Source of the DNA: Hyalangium ruber
Lineage (GTDB): Bacteria; Myxococcota; Myxococcia; Myxococcales; Myxococcaceae
Length of the DNA: 64,000 bases
Direction: 5' to 3'
NCBI RefSeq assembly: GCF_034259325.1
Contig: NZ_JAXIVS010000011.1
Location: 62,001 to 126,000, forward strand
A program made the position numbers and the translations under genes. How positions within the stretch are numbered: the first letter of the stretch is position 1; every line of letters begins with the position of its first letter. Below the pieces are notes generated by a model that was given only the letters and a program-made list of their open reading frames with translations, made no database searches and was not told the origin of the DNA. This document shows positions 50,040 through 58,839 of this stretch, piece by piece.

Positions 50040-51077
50040 ATGAACGACAGACTCCTGAAGGCCGCGCGCCGCCAGCCCACCGACACCACACCGGTGTGGC
50101 TCATGCGCCAGGCGGGCCGCTACCTGCCCGAGTACCGCGCCATCCGCGGCAACATCGCGTTCCTGGACTTGTGCAAGCACCCGGACCTGGCCGCCGAGGT
50201 GACGGTGCAGCCCATCACCCGCCTGGGTGTGGACGCGGCCATCATCTTCTCGGACATCCTCATCCCCGTGGAGGCCATGGGCATCGCCCTGGAGCTGGGG
50301 GACAAGGGGCCGCACTTCCCCAACCCCGTGCGCACCGCGGCGGACATCGAGCGGCTGGCGGTGCCGGACCCCGTGGAGGGCACTGGCTTCGTCGCCGAGG
50401 CCATCCGCCGCACGCGCAAGGCGCTCAATGACTCGGTGCCCGTCATCGGCTTCGCGGGCGCGCCGTTCACCCTGGCGGCCTATATGGTCGAGGGCGGCGG
50501 CTCCAAGAGCTACATGCTCATCAAGCGCCTGCTCTTCGAGCAGCCGAAGCTGGCGCACACACTGTTCCAGAAGCTCACCGACACGCTCATCCCGTACCTG
50601 AAGATGCAGGTGGAGGCGGGGGCGAAGGTTGTCCAGATCTTCGACTCGTGGGGCGGAGAGCTGGGCCCCTACGACTTCGAGCGCTTCAGCCTCCCGTACC
50701 TCACGCGGATGGTGAAGGAGCTGCAGGCCACGGGCGTGCCCGTCATCGTCTTCGGCACGGGCATGTCTCCGCACCTGCCGCTGCTCAAGCGCACCGGCGC
50801 GGACGTCATCGGCCTGGATTGGCGCATCCAGATGGACGAGGGCCGGCGCGTGCTGGGGCAGGACGTGGCGGTGCAGGGCAACCTGGATCCGCTCCACCTC
50901 TTCCTGCCGCGCGAGGAGCTGGAGGCCCGCGTGGTGGACATCCTCAAGCGCGCAGGGCCGGTGGGGCACATCTTCAACCTCGGCCACGGCATCCTCCCGC
51001 CCACGGATCCGGAGGCCGCGAAGTTCCTGGTGGACTCCGTACACCGCTACGGCACCGCGCTCCGCCAGAGCCCCTGA
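50040..51077 (+). CDS. hemE: Uroporphyrinogen decarboxylase
   Basis: A 345-aa cytosolic enzyme that decarboxylates the four acetate side chains of uroporphyrinogen III to give coproporphyrinogen III in haem synthesis. The N-terminal signature PVWLMRQAGRYLPEYR (about 18-33) binds substrate carboxylates. FSDILIPVEAMG contains the catalytic Asp region, and GFAGAPFTLAAYMVEGGGSK is the second UroD signature. QIFDSWGGEL, GLDWR and FNLGHGILPPTDPE complete the family set. Length is normal. ATG 50040 follows GGAGGA. It is placed alone between isoamylase and the fad genes; other hem genes are not in the window. Confidence 0.97.
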   Translation: MNDRLLKAARRQPTDTTPVWLMRQAGRYLPEYRAIRGNIAFLDLCKHPDLAAEVTVQPITRLGVDAAIIFSDILIPVEAMGIALELGDKGPHFPNPVRTAADIERLAVPDPVEGTGFVAEAIRRTRKALNDSVPVIGFAGAPFTLAAYMVEGGGSKSYMLIKRLLFEQPKLAHTLFQKLTDTLIPYLKMQVEAGAKVVQIFDSWGGELGPYDFERFSLPYLTRMVKELQATGVPVIVFGTGMSPHLPLLKRTGADVIGLDWRIQMDEGRRVLGQDVAVQGNLDPLHLFLPREELEARVVDILKRAGPVGHIFNLGHGILPPTDPEAAKFLVDSVHRYGTALRQSP

Positions 51078-51127
51078 CGCTCGGCAAACCCCCGGCTTTC
51101 CATGCGAGCAGCCGGGCTTCGTCCGCC

Positions 51128-51147
51128 GATTGACTCTAGAATCAATC
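51128..51147. promoter_or_regulatory. Palindromic operator upstream of fadI-fadJ
   Basis: gattgactctagaatcaatc reads the same on both strands at 18 of 20 positions. It lies 5 bp upstream of the -35 hexamer of the fadI promoter, the position of a repressor or activator site. A fatty-acid-responsive TetR/GntR-type regulator is likely by context. Confidence 0.65.
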
Positions 51148-51152
51148 TCCCG

Positions 51153-51182
51153 TTGACGCGTCGCATCAAGGGCCGTTACAAG
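51153..51182 (+). promoter_or_regulatory. Sigma70-type promoter of fadI-fadJ
   Basis: ttgacg (51153-51158), 18-nt spacer, tacaag (51177-51182). The -10 is the same hexamer as in the tRNA promoter of this window. It is 29 bp upstream of the fadI ATG, giving a short leader that includes the ribosome site. Confidence 0.6.
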
Positions 51183-51211
51183 TTCCTCACTCGCAGTTGG
51201 AGGTGAGGAAC

Positions 51212-52510
51212 ATGGCACGTGAGAGCAACGGCCACCGTCGAGTGGCCATCGTCCGTGGGCTGCGGACTCCGTTCGTGAAGGCGGGCAGCGTCTTCTCGGG
51301 GCTCACCGCCCTGGACCTGGGGAAGCTGGTGGTCCAGGAGCTGGTGCAGCGGGCGGACATCGATCCCCATGAAATCAACCAGGTGGTCTTCGGGCAGGTC
51401 ATCCCCACGCTGACGGCCCCCTCCATCGCGCGCGAGGTGGTCATCGCCGCGGGCCTGCCGCGCAAGATCGAGGCGTTCACCGTGGCGCGCGCCTGCGCCA
51501 CCTCCATCCAGGCGATGACCACGGCGGCCAATGCCATCGCCGTGGGCGAGGCGGACGTCGTCATCGCGGGTGGCACCGAGTCCATGTCGGACGCCCCCAT
51601 CTTCACCAGTCGCCCGCTGGCGCATGCGCTGGTGGCGGCCTCCAAGGCCAAGAGCTTCCCGGACAAGCTCAAGCCCTTCCAGAAGCTCAAGGCGAAGGAT
51701 CTGCTGCCCGTGCCGCCGGCCATCGCCGAGTACTCCACCGGCCTCACCATGGGTGAGAGCGCCGAGAAGATGGCCAAGGAGAACGGCATCTCCCGTGAGG
51801 AGCAGGACCGCATTGCCCTTGCCTCGCACCACAACGCCGCGCGCGCCTGGAAGGAAGGCCGCTTCGATGGCGAGGTGATGCACGTCGTCGTCCCTCCGAA
51901 GTACGAGGACGTGGCGGCCCAGGACAACATCGTCCGTGAGGACACCAGCCTGGAGGCGCTCGGGCAGCTTCGGCCCGTGTTCGACCGCAAGTACGGCACC
52001 ATCACCGCCGGCAATGCCTCGCCGCTCACCGATGGCGCCGGCGCCCTGCTGCTGATGAGCGAGGAGAAGGCCAAGGCGCTCGGGCTGGAGCCGCTCGGCT
52101 ACCTGCGCGCGCACGCCTACGCCGCCACGGACCCGGGGGACCAGCTCCTGCAGGGGCCCGCCTATGCGGCGCCCATCGCGTTGCAGCGCGCCGGCATGAA
52201 GCTGGCCGACATCGACCTGGTGGAGATGCATGAGGCGTTCGCCGCGCAGGTGGCGAGCAACATCCAGGCCCTGGCCTCGCCCGCCTTCGCCAAGAAGGCC
52301 GGCTGGAGCGGCCCGGTGGGCGAGGTGGACCGCGAGCGGCTCAACGTGAACGGTGGCTCCATCTCCCTCGGTCACCCCTTCGGGGCCACGGGGGCGCGCA
52401 TCGTCACCCAGGCCCTCAATGAGTTGAAGCGACGGAACAAGAACACGGTGCTCTGCACCGTCTGCGCCGCTGGCGGCCTGGGCGCCGCGGTGGTCCTGGA
52501 GCGTGCGTAA
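51212..52510 (+). CDS. fadI: Acetyl-CoA acyltransferase, fatty-acid oxidation thiolase
   Basis: A 432-aa thiolase of the FadI type, longer than FadA because of the loop insertion VAASKAKSFPDKLKPFQKLK (about 145-164). Nucleophile Cys95 is in VARACATSIQAM, the active-site His in GGSISLGHPFGATGAR, and the second Cys in CTVCAAGGLG. It cleaves 3-ketoacyl-CoA to acetyl-CoA and a shortened acyl-CoA. ATG 51212 is preferred to TTG 51197, which lies within the ribosome-site region GGAGGTGAGGA. Its TAA shares one base with the fadJ ATG (TAATG), so both subunits of the complex are produced together. Confidence 0.95.
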   Translation: MARESNGHRRVAIVRGLRTPFVKAGSVFSGLTALDLGKLVVQELVQRADIDPHEINQVVFGQVIPTLTAPSIAREVVIAAGLPRKIEAFTVARACATSIQAMTTAANAIAVGEADVVIAGGTESMSDAPIFTSRPLAHALVAASKAKSFPDKLKPFQKLKAKDLLPVPPAIAEYSTGLTMGESAEKMAKENGISREEQDRIALASHHNAARAWKEGRFDGEVMHVVVPPKYEDVAAQDNIVREDTSLEALGQLRPVFDRKYGTITAGNASPLTDGAGALLLMSEEKAKALGLEPLGYLRAHAYAATDPGDQLLQGPAYAAPIALQRAGMKLADIDLVEMHEAFAAQVASNIQALASPAFAKKAGWSGPVGEVDRERLNVNGGSISLGHPFGATGARIVTQALNELKRRNKNTVLCTVCAAGGLGAAVVLERA

Positions 52511-54744
52511 TGGCCATCAAACTCGAAGAGCTCGAGGCGAAGCAGGGCTTCACCTACCAGGTCGAGGACGGCGTCGCGGTCCTCACGTTCGATCTGCCAG
52601 GTGAGTCGGTGAACACGCTCTCCCCGGAGACGGGCGAGGCGTTCTCGGAGCTGCTGGGCCGCGCGGAGCAGGATCCGGCGGTGAAGGCGGTGGTGTTCAC
52701 CTCCGGCAAGAAGGACAACTTCGTGGCCGGGGCGAAGATCGACTTCCTCCAGACCATCAAGAGCGCAGCCGAGGCCACGGAGACCTCGCGCAAGGCCCAA
52801 GAGGGCTTCGACCGGCTGGATGCGTTCCCCAAGCCGGTGGTGGCGGCCATCCACGGCTCGTGTCTCGGCGGCGGGCTGGAGTGGGCGCTGGCGTGTGACT
52901 ACCGCCTGGCCACCGACAGCCCGAAGACGACGCTCGGCTTGCCCGAGGTACAGCTCGGACTGCTGCCGGGCGCGGGCGGCACCCAGCGGCTGCCGGCGCT
53001 CATCGGCGTCCAGGCGGCGTTGGACCTCATCCTCGCCGGCAAGAACGTGAAGCCCTCCAAGGCGAAGAAGCTCGGGCTGGTGGATGAGGTGGTGCCGGTG
53101 CCGCTGCTGCGCTCGGTGGCGCTCCAGCGCGCGCGGGAGCTGGCCGCCGGGACGCTGAAGGTGGAGCGTCCGCATGGCCAGCGCCTCAAGGCCGTGGCCG
53201 CGCAGTCGAAGAAGGGCCTGTCGGGGCTGCTCCAGAGCCTCTCCAACAAGGAGATGTGGGCCGAGGTGGCGCTCGAGGCCAACCCGCTCGGCCGGAAGAT
53301 CCTCTTCGACCAGGCGCGCAAGCAGCTCCTCAAGAAGACGCGCGGCAAGTACCCCGCTCCGGAGAAGGCCCTGGAGGCCATTCGCGCGGGTGTGGAGTCT
53401 GGTCGCAAGGTAGGGCTGGAGACCGAGGCGCGGCTGTTCGGCGAGCTGGTGGTGTCGGATACCTCCAAGCGGCTGGTGGAGATCTTCTTCGCCACCACCG
53501 CGCTCAAGAAGGAGAACGGCACCTCCAACCCGAGCGTGAAGGCGCGCGAGGTGAAGAAGATCGGCGTGCTCGGCGGCGGGCTGATGGGCGGCGGCATCGC
53601 CTACGTGTCCTCGGTGCTCCAGGGCGTGCCGGTGCGCGTGAAGGACCGCGACGACGTGGGCGTGGGGCGTGCGCTCAAGCAGGTGCAGAGCATCCTGGAT
53701 GAGCGGGTGAAGAAGCGCTCGCTGACCTGGCGCGAGTCCGCCGCGAAGCTGGCGATGGTGTCCGCGGGCACCGACTACAGCGGCTTCAAGAACGTGGACA
53801 TCGTCATCGAGGCCGTGTTCGAGGACCTGAAGCTCAAGCACCGCATCATCGCCGAGACGGAGGCCGTCACCCGCGACGACTGCATCTTCGCCTCCAACAC
53901 CTCCAGCCTGCCCATCACCGAGCTGGCCAAGGGCAGCAAGCGGCCCGCGCAGGTCATCGGGATGCACTACTTCAGCCCGGTCCACAAGATGCCGCTGCTG
54001 GAGATCATCACCCACCCGGGCACGGCCGAGTGGGTGACGGCCACCTGCGTGGAGGTCGGCCGCAAGCAGGGCAAGACGGTCATCGTCGTCAATGACGGCG
54101 TGGGCTTCTACACCTCGCGCATCCTCGCCCCGTACATAAACGAGGCGGCGTACCTGCTGGCCGAGGGCGCCGACATCGCCGAGCTGGACAAGGCGCTGGT
54201 CGACTTCGGCTTCCCCGTGGGGCCCATCACCCTGCTGGACGAGGTGGGCATCGACGTGGCCCACAAGGTCGGCCCCATCATGGAGGCCGCGTTCGGCAAG
54301 CGACTGGCGGCGCCGAAGACGCTCGAGAAGGTCATCGAGGACGGGCGCCTGGGCCGCAAGAACGGCAAGGGCTTCTACACCTACGCCGGGAAGAAGAAGC
54401 AGGTGGATGCCTCCATCTACGCGCTGCTGCCGCACGGCACGGAGCGGCGGAGCTTCGACCGGACGGAGATGGCCGAGCGCTGCGCGCTGCAGATGGTGAA
54501 CGAGGCCATCCGCTGCCTGGGCGAGGGCATCCTCCGCAGCCCGAGGGATGGGGACGTGGGCGCCATCTTCGGCCTGGGCTTCCCCCCGTTCCTGGGCGGC
54601 CCCTTCCGCTACGCGGACAGCCTGACTCCCGCGGTGCTGCTCAGCCGGTTGGAGCACTACCAGGACAAGTACGGGGAGCGCTTCACCCCCGCGCCGGCCC
54701 TGGAGGGCATGGTGAAGGAGAACAAGACGTTCTATCCCCGGTAG
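52510..54744 (+). CDS. fadJ: Multifunctional enoyl-CoA hydratase/3-hydroxyacyl-CoA dehydrogenase
   Basis: A 744-aa alpha subunit of the beta-oxidation complex. The N-terminal crotonase domain (about 12-200) keeps both catalytic glutamates (GGGLEWALACDYRLA and LGLPEVQLGLLPGAGGTQRL). A linker helix region leads to the NAD-binding domain (about 345-525; IGVLGGGLMGGGIAYVSSVL) with catalytic His in MHYFSPVHKMPLLEII. Two C-terminal 3HCDH domains (about 530-740) include GPITLLDEVGIDVAHKVG. It hydrates enoyl-CoA and oxidises the product to 3-ketoacyl-CoA for the FadI thiolase encoded immediately upstream. The gene follows fadI with one shared base. Confidence 0.95.
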   Translation: MAIKLEELEAKQGFTYQVEDGVAVLTFDLPGESVNTLSPETGEAFSELLGRAEQDPAVKAVVFTSGKKDNFVAGAKIDFLQTIKSAAEATETSRKAQEGFDRLDAFPKPVVAAIHGSCLGGGLEWALACDYRLATDSPKTTLGLPEVQLGLLPGAGGTQRLPALIGVQAALDLILAGKNVKPSKAKKLGLVDEVVPVPLLRSVALQRARELAAGTLKVERPHGQRLKAVAAQSKKGLSGLLQSLSNKEMWAEVALEANPLGRKILFDQARKQLLKKTRGKYPAPEKALEAIRAGVESGRKVGLETEARLFGELVVSDTSKRLVEIFFATTALKKENGTSNPSVKAREVKKIGVLGGGLMGGGIAYVSSVLQGVPVRVKDRDDVGVGRALKQVQSILDERVKKRSLTWRESAAKLAMVSAGTDYSGFKNVDIVIEAVFEDLKLKHRIIAETEAVTRDDCIFASNTSSLPITELAKGSKRPAQVIGMHYFSPVHKMPLLEIITHPGTAEWVTATCVEVGRKQGKTVIVVNDGVGFYTSRILAPYINEAAYLLAEGADIAELDKALVDFGFPVGPITLLDEVGIDVAHKVGPIMEAAFGKRLAAPKTLEKVIEDGRLGRKNGKGFYTYAGKKKQVDASIYALLPHGTERRSFDRTEMAERCALQMVNEAIRCLGEGILRSPRDGDVGAIFGLGFPPFLGGPFRYADSLTPAVLLSRLEHYQDKYGERFTPAPALEGMVKENKTFYPR

Positions 54745-54791
54745 TCCGTCACCCTTGACCCTGGAGCGGTTCTGGACGAAGTCCCAGCGCC

Positions 54792-55922
54792 ATGAACCGC
54801 TCCGCCCCCCACCTCATCGCCCTGACGGCCCTCGGCGCGCTCCTGGCGTGTACGGTGGCCGTCTCGGTGAGCTCGTGGGCCTTCCCCGAGGGCTACAGCC
54901 CCGCCCGGGAGACGTGGTCCGGGCTCCCTCCGCCCATGGGCTGGGTGCGCTACGACGCCGGCTGGTACGCCCACATCGCCACCCAGGGCTACAGCTACAC
55001 GCCGGGGCAGCAGAGCCCCGTGGCCTTCTTCCCCGCGTACCCGCTCGTGCTCCGAGGGCTCACGTCGGTGGGCCTCGACACCTTCCTGGCCGGCGTGCTG
55101 TTCACCATGGTGTGTGGCGTGCTGGCGCTGGTGCTCTTCACCCTCTGGGCCCGCACGCGCGCCGACGAGGACACCGTCCGCAACGCGGGCCTGCTGCTCG
55201 CCCTGTACCCCTTCGCCTTCTTCCTCTACGGGGCGATGTACTCGGACGCGTTCTTCTTGCTGCTCATCGTCGGCGCCTTCCTGCTCCTGGAGCGGGGGCA
55301 CCTGCTGCCTGCCGTGCTGTTGGCGGCCGTGGCCACCGCCGCCAGGCCCGTGGCGCCCGCGCTCGTGCTCGGGTTGCTGGCCCGCAGGTTGGAGTGGAAG
55401 CACGAGCGCGGCCTGCGCTGGAGTGTCACGGATCTGCTTCCGGTGCTCGCCGCCACCGGGTTCCTGCTCTACGTCTTCTATCTCTGGCGGACCTTTGGCG
55501 AGCCGATGGCCTTCGTGAAGGTGCAGTCCGCGCCCGGCTGGGACCAGATGCCCGGCTGGCGCACGTGGGCCAAGGTCCGCTGGTTCCAGGGCTTCTTCCG
55601 GGGCATGCCGGTGGGGGACTTCCTGAGGTTGGTGGGGCACGCCGCCTTCACCCTGGGCGCGCTCGCGTTGGTGTGGCCCACCGTGAAGCGGCTGGGCTGG
55701 GGCTATGGCCTCTACTCGGCCGCCATCGTTGGACTGCCCGCGCTCTCCAGCAAGGACTTCATGGGAATGGGGCGCTACCTGTTGCCCGCCTTCCCGCTGT
55801 TCCTCACGCTGGCGCTGTTGCTGCGCGAGCGCCCCCGCTTGCGCCTCGGGGTGATTGCCAGCAGCGCGGCGCTCATGCTCGCGCTGGCCGCGGCCTTCGG
55901 GGCCGCGCAGTACGTCTCATGA
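54792..55922 (+). CDS. PIG-V-like GT-C membrane mannosyltransferase family protein
   Basis: A 376-aa membrane protein with about nine hydrophobic segments. The first loop has WVRYDAGWYAHIATQGYSYT, the conserved aspartate-containing loop of GT-C/PIG-V-type mannosyltransferases (RYDAGWYxxIA), then FFPAYPLVLR, DAFFLLLIVGAFLLLERGH and the later FGEPMAFVKVQSAPGW, all typical of bacterial PIG-V relatives. It should move a sugar from a polyprenyl-phosphate donor to an acceptor on the outer face of the membrane. ATG 54792 gives a normal hydrophobic N terminus. The methyltransferase gene begins 34 bp downstream, so they may be co-transcribed. Confidence 0.8.
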   Translation: MNRSAPHLIALTALGALLACTVAVSVSSWAFPEGYSPARETWSGLPPPMGWVRYDAGWYAHIATQGYSYTPGQQSPVAFFPAYPLVLRGLTSVGLDTFLAGVLFTMVCGVLALVLFTLWARTRADEDTVRNAGLLLALYPFAFFLYGAMYSDAFFLLLIVGAFLLLERGHLLPAVLLAAVATAARPVAPALVLGLLARRLEWKHERGLRWSVTDLLPVLAATGFLLYVFYLWRTFGEPMAFVKVQSAPGWDQMPGWRTWAKVRWFQGFFRGMPVGDFLRLVGHAAFTLGALALVWPTVKRLGWGYGLYSAAIVGLPALSSKDFMGMGRYLLPAFPLFLTLALLLRERPRLRLGVIASSAALMLALAAAFGAAQYVS

Positions 55923-55956
55923 TGCAGGGCATCCTTTTCTCCGAACGGAACGTCTC

Positions 55957-56628
55957 GTGAGCACGCTCCTCGATCAGTCCTTGGCGCTGTTCTCCTCGCT
56001 GCCTCGCGCCGAGCGCTTCCACGTGCGAGCCCGGGCCTTCTCCGCGCCGCTGGAGGCCATGGCCCACCGGCTGCCCGCGGGGGGCACCGTGGCCGACGTG
56101 GGCTGTGGCCATGGGCTGCTCTCCGCGCTCATGGCCCTGTCCGACCCGAGCCGCACCGTGTACGGCGTGGATCCGGATCCGCGCAAGGTGATGTGGGCCT
56201 CGCAAGGCCCCGGCCGGCTCCCCAACGTCCATGCCGAGGTGGGCACCGTGGAGAGCCTCGCGGCCCTGCGCCCTGGCCAGTTCGACGCGGCCGTGGTGTG
56301 TGACGTGCTGTACCTGCTGCCCGAGGAGCGGTGGCCCGCGTTCCTCCGCACGGTGCGGAGCCTGCTGCGGCCCGGCGGGCGCTTCCTCTTGAAGGAGGCG
56401 GAAGGGGACCACTCCTGGAAGCACTACAAGTGCCTCGCGCAGGAGTGGGTGATGGTGAAGCTTATCGGTCGCACGAAGGCCGGTGGCGGGCTGGTGCTCA
56501 AGCCGCGCAGCGCGATGGAGACCCTGCTGCGAGCGTCGGGCTTCGAGGTGCGCGAGACGGTGGAGCTGGATGCCGGCTACACCACCCCGCACATCCTCTA
56601 TGTGGCGGAAGCTTCTACGGCTCGGTGA
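55957..56628 (+). CDS. Class I SAM-dependent methyltransferase
   Basis: A 223-aa cytosolic methyltransferase. Motif I is VADVGCGHGLLSALMAL (about 48-64), motif II VYGVDPDPRKVMWASQ, then FDAAVVCDVLYLLPEERWPA and the post-motif III LLRPGGRFLLKEA. The C-terminal region ending with GYTTPHILYVAEA contacts substrate in this group. The substrate is unknown; neighbouring glycosyltransferases suggest a lipid or sugar. GTG 55957 is the best start in frame. The 3' end overlaps the convergent lipoprotein gene by 14 nt. Confidence 0.8.
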   Translation: MSTLLDQSLALFSSLPRAERFHVRARAFSAPLEAMAHRLPAGGTVADVGCGHGLLSALMALSDPSRTVYGVDPDPRKVMWASQGPGRLPNVHAEVGTVESLAALRPGQFDAAVVCDVLYLLPEERWPAFLRTVRSLLRPGGRFLLKEAEGDHSWKHYKCLAQEWVMVKLIGRTKAGGGLVLKPRSAMETLLRASGFEVRETVELDAGYTTPHILYVAEASTAR

Positions 56629-56968
56629 CGGACTCGAGCTCGAACACCCCCTCCATTCCCTCTCCGTGGGGAGTGCCCTCCGCCACAAGGCCGCCCGGCT
56701 CGAACAGCTGGTTGGCCAGCTGCTTGCGGCGCTCCAGGGGCATGGAGTCGGGGAACGCGATGTCACTCACCAGCACCGAGTCATCGGTGCCCAGGGCGGT
56801 GACGAGGATGGTGGGGCAGGGCGCCTGGGTACACTGAATCCCGCTGTTGGTGAGCTGGTACTTGCCGGACTGGCCCGAGGTGGTGGGCGGGTTGTCCGAG
56901 TCGAGCGCCCCGGGCAGACCACACGCCGAGGCACCCATCATCAGGAACGCTACGAGGGACTTTCGCAT
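56615..56968 (-). CDS. Small lipoprotein
   Basis: A 117-aa predicted lipoprotein: MRKSLVAFLMMGASACGLPG with lipobox SAC, then a polar linker and a small beta-rich domain (YQLTNSGIQCTQAPCPTILV, DDSVLVSDIAFPDS) with a Cys pair, ending ELESVTEP. No family is recognised. ATG 56968 is chosen because it starts the signal peptide cleanly. No strong ribosome site is visible. It overlaps the end of the methyltransferase gene tail-to-tail. Confidence 0.65.
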   Translation of the reverse strand: MRKSLVAFLMMGASACGLPGALDSDNPPTTSGQSGKYQLTNSGIQCTQAPCPTILVTALGTDDSVLVSDIAFPDSMPLERRKQLANQLFEPGGLVAEGTPHGEGMEGVFELESVTEP

Positions 56969-57095
56969 GCATGGGGGCAGTGCAAGGCGTGTTCCCGCCC
57001 CCCTCTCTAGGGATCTCACGCGTTTGAGGAGACAGCCCCCTCAAGAATCCGTCGAGGCCCGCCGCGAATCGTCAGCGCAGCGATGCCCTCAGCCC

Positions 57096-57941
57096 TCAGC
57101 CCTCGGCGCGCAGGGACGCGTAGGTAGCCAGGGTGATGCCGCGCTCCCGTAGCCGCGTCTTCACCCGAGGGCTGGTCAGGGCTTCCATCTCCGCCTGCCA
57201 GCCGTAGGTCCACGCCGGATCCTCTGGCACGTGGGGCGTGCCCTCACCGGGGTGGCAGCCCACCTCGAAGTCCCCCTCGGGCAGCGAGTCCAGCAGGGAC
57301 AGCAGGGTGGGCTCATCCAGCCGGCCCGCCTCGAAGACGCCTCCCGCGCTCACCCGCCGCACGCCCGAGGTGGGGCGTGCCGTCCGAGCCAGCACCGACA
57401 GGAGCAGTGTCTTCAGCGCGGGGCCCGGCGCCCGCAGCCACGCGGCGCGAGGCAGTCGGTCCGGCCAGCGCAGGGGCAAGCCCTCCCGCCGCGCGAGCGT
57501 CTCCACCAGCGGACGGATGCCGGGCAGCAGGTGCAGGTGCTGATGCGCATCCAGGTGGTCCACCTCGGCGCCCAGCGCGCGGGCGCGGGCCAGCTGCGCC
57601 TCCAGCTCCCGTGCCACCTCCTCGCGCCGCACCCGGCCGGTGAGCCACGCGCGGGCAAAGTCCGCCCAGCTCGCGCGCAGCCGCCCACCCGGCGCCAGCG
57701 TGGGTACCTCCGCCGCAGGAGCCGCGCTGGGCAGTCGCGTGGAGAGCGCCAGATGGACGCCCATCGCCAGCCCCTGGGCCTTCGCGCGGGAGACGGCCTC
57801 GGGCGCGCTGGGGCCCGTCGCCAGCAACGTGGCGCTGGTGACGATGCCCTCGCGGTGCGCGCGGAGGATTCCGGTGTCCAGGGAAGGGTGCAGCCCCAGA
57901 TCGTCCGCGTTGACGATGAGGCGCGTGCGGCCTCGTCCCAC
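57096..57941 (-). CDS. YdjC/ChbG-family carbohydrate deacetylase
   Basis: A 281-aa hydrolase of the YdjC family. LIVNADDLGLHPSLDTGIL holds the metal-binding Asp pair, GVHLALS the conserved His, and VDHLDAHQHLHLLPGI the second metal His cluster. FEVGCHPG is the last conserved block. The family removes N-acetyl groups from oligosaccharides such as chitobiose or from lipid-linked sugars (as in ArnD-like and hopanoid enzymes). GTG 57941 lies 12 bp downstream of the GT2 stop on the same strand. The pairing suggests that the deacetylase acts on the product of the glycosyltransferase. Confidence 0.88.
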   Translation of the reverse strand: MGRGRTRLIVNADDLGLHPSLDTGILRAHREGIVTSATLLATGPSAPEAVSRAKAQGLAMGVHLALSTRLPSAAPAAEVPTLAPGGRLRASWADFARAWLTGRVRREEVARELEAQLARARALGAEVDHLDAHQHLHLLPGIRPLVETLARREGLPLRWPDRLPRAAWLRAPGPALKTLLLSVLARTARPTSGVRRVSAGGVFEAGRLDEPTLLSLLDSLPEGDFEVGCHPGEGTPHVPEDPAWTYGWQAEMEALTSPRVKTRLRERGITLATYASLRAEG

Positions 57942-57953
57942 AGTGCGACCCGC

Positions 57954-58748
57954 CTACCCGTGCTTGCGGCGCCAGGCCGCGGGGGTGGCATGCAGCGGCG
58001 CCACGTCCGGAGGCAGCCGCACCGGCTTGATCGCCTGAGGTGGCTCGCGCGTCTCCGGGTAGAGGTTCACCAGCTCGCGCACCATCTTCATGATGACCGA
58101 GGGCGAGGCCAGCGTGGACACGCCGCGGGTGCGCGGGAAGTAGTCCACCCCCATCTGGAAGACGCGGAAGCCCTTGCGGATGGCCTTCACCACCAGCTCC
58201 GCGTCGATGAACGAGCCCAGGCTCTTGAGCTCCACCGACTCCAGCACCCGGCGGTGCATCACCTTGAAGCTGAAGTTCACGTCCTTGATGTTGATGTCGA
58301 ACAGCGAGCGGATGAGCAGGTTGTAGACGAACGAGTAGAGGATGCGCTTGGGCCCCTCGCTCGTCCGGTCGAACCGGAAGGCGCAGATCATGTCCGCCTC
58401 CAGGTAGTCCATGAGGTGAAGCGCCCGCTCCAGCTCTCTCAGGTCCCACGGCAGGTCGATGTCCGAGTAGACGACGATGTCCTTGGTGGACGCCGACAGC
58501 CCCGTGCGCATCGCCCCGCCCAGCTTCAGGTTCACCGGGTGAGTGATGACCTTGAGCTGCGGAATCTTCGTCGCCAGCTCCTCGGCGATCTCCTTGGTGC
58601 GGTCCGTGGACGCGTCGTTGACGACGATGATCTCGAAGTCGTCCGTGAGCCGCGGCAGCACGTCCAGGGCCCGAGACACGGCGCGCTCGACGTAGTCCTC
58701 CTCGTTCCAGGCGGGGAGGAAGAGGCTGATGCTCGGGTAGGTGGCCAA
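57954..58748 (-). CDS. Family 2 glycosyltransferase (DPM1-like)
   Basis: A 264-aa GT-A enzyme. ISLFLPAWNEEDYVERAVS begins the fold, DDFEIIVVNDASTDRT is the nucleotide site, and VVYSDIDLPWDLRE contains the DxD metal motif. VNFSFKVMHRR and FPRTRGVSTLASPSVIMKMV follow as in dolichyl/polyprenyl-phosphate sugar transferases. It lacks the C-terminal membrane helices of GtrB-type enzymes. Likely function: making a polyprenyl-phosphate sugar that a GT-C enzyme could use, and two GT-C-like proteins are encoded in this window. TTG 58748 with AGGA 6 nt upstream gives MATYPSISLF; the longer frame upstream looks non-coding. Operon with the YdjC gene. Confidence 0.88.
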   Translation of the reverse strand: MATYPSISLFLPAWNEEDYVERAVSRALDVLPRLTDDFEIIVVNDASTDRTKEIAEELATKIPQLKVITHPVNLKLGGAMRTGLSASTKDIVVYSDIDLPWDLRELERALHLMDYLEADMICAFRFDRTSEGPKRILYSFVYNLLIRSLFDINIKDVNFSFKVMHRRVLESVELKSLGSFIDAELVVKAIRKGFRVFQMGVDYFPRTRGVSTLASPSVIMKMVRELVNLYPETREPPQAIKPVRLPPDVAPLHATPAAWRRKHG

Positions 58749-58839
58749 GGAAGGTCCTCGCGACGTTCGAAGAGAGAGGCTGGGTAGCAGACGGCGGCCC
58801 TGGGACGCAATCGTGGGAGTCGCCCTCGCTCGGAAGCCC

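Noticed and set aside
52372-54657. A 761-codon open frame antisense to fadJ
   Set aside because: High GC3 in fadJ removes stops from the opposite strand. The translation is His/Arg/Leu-rich low-complexity sequence with no domain. The same applies to long antisense frames at 29488-31320, 24707-26749, 47296-49947 and 39294-41321.
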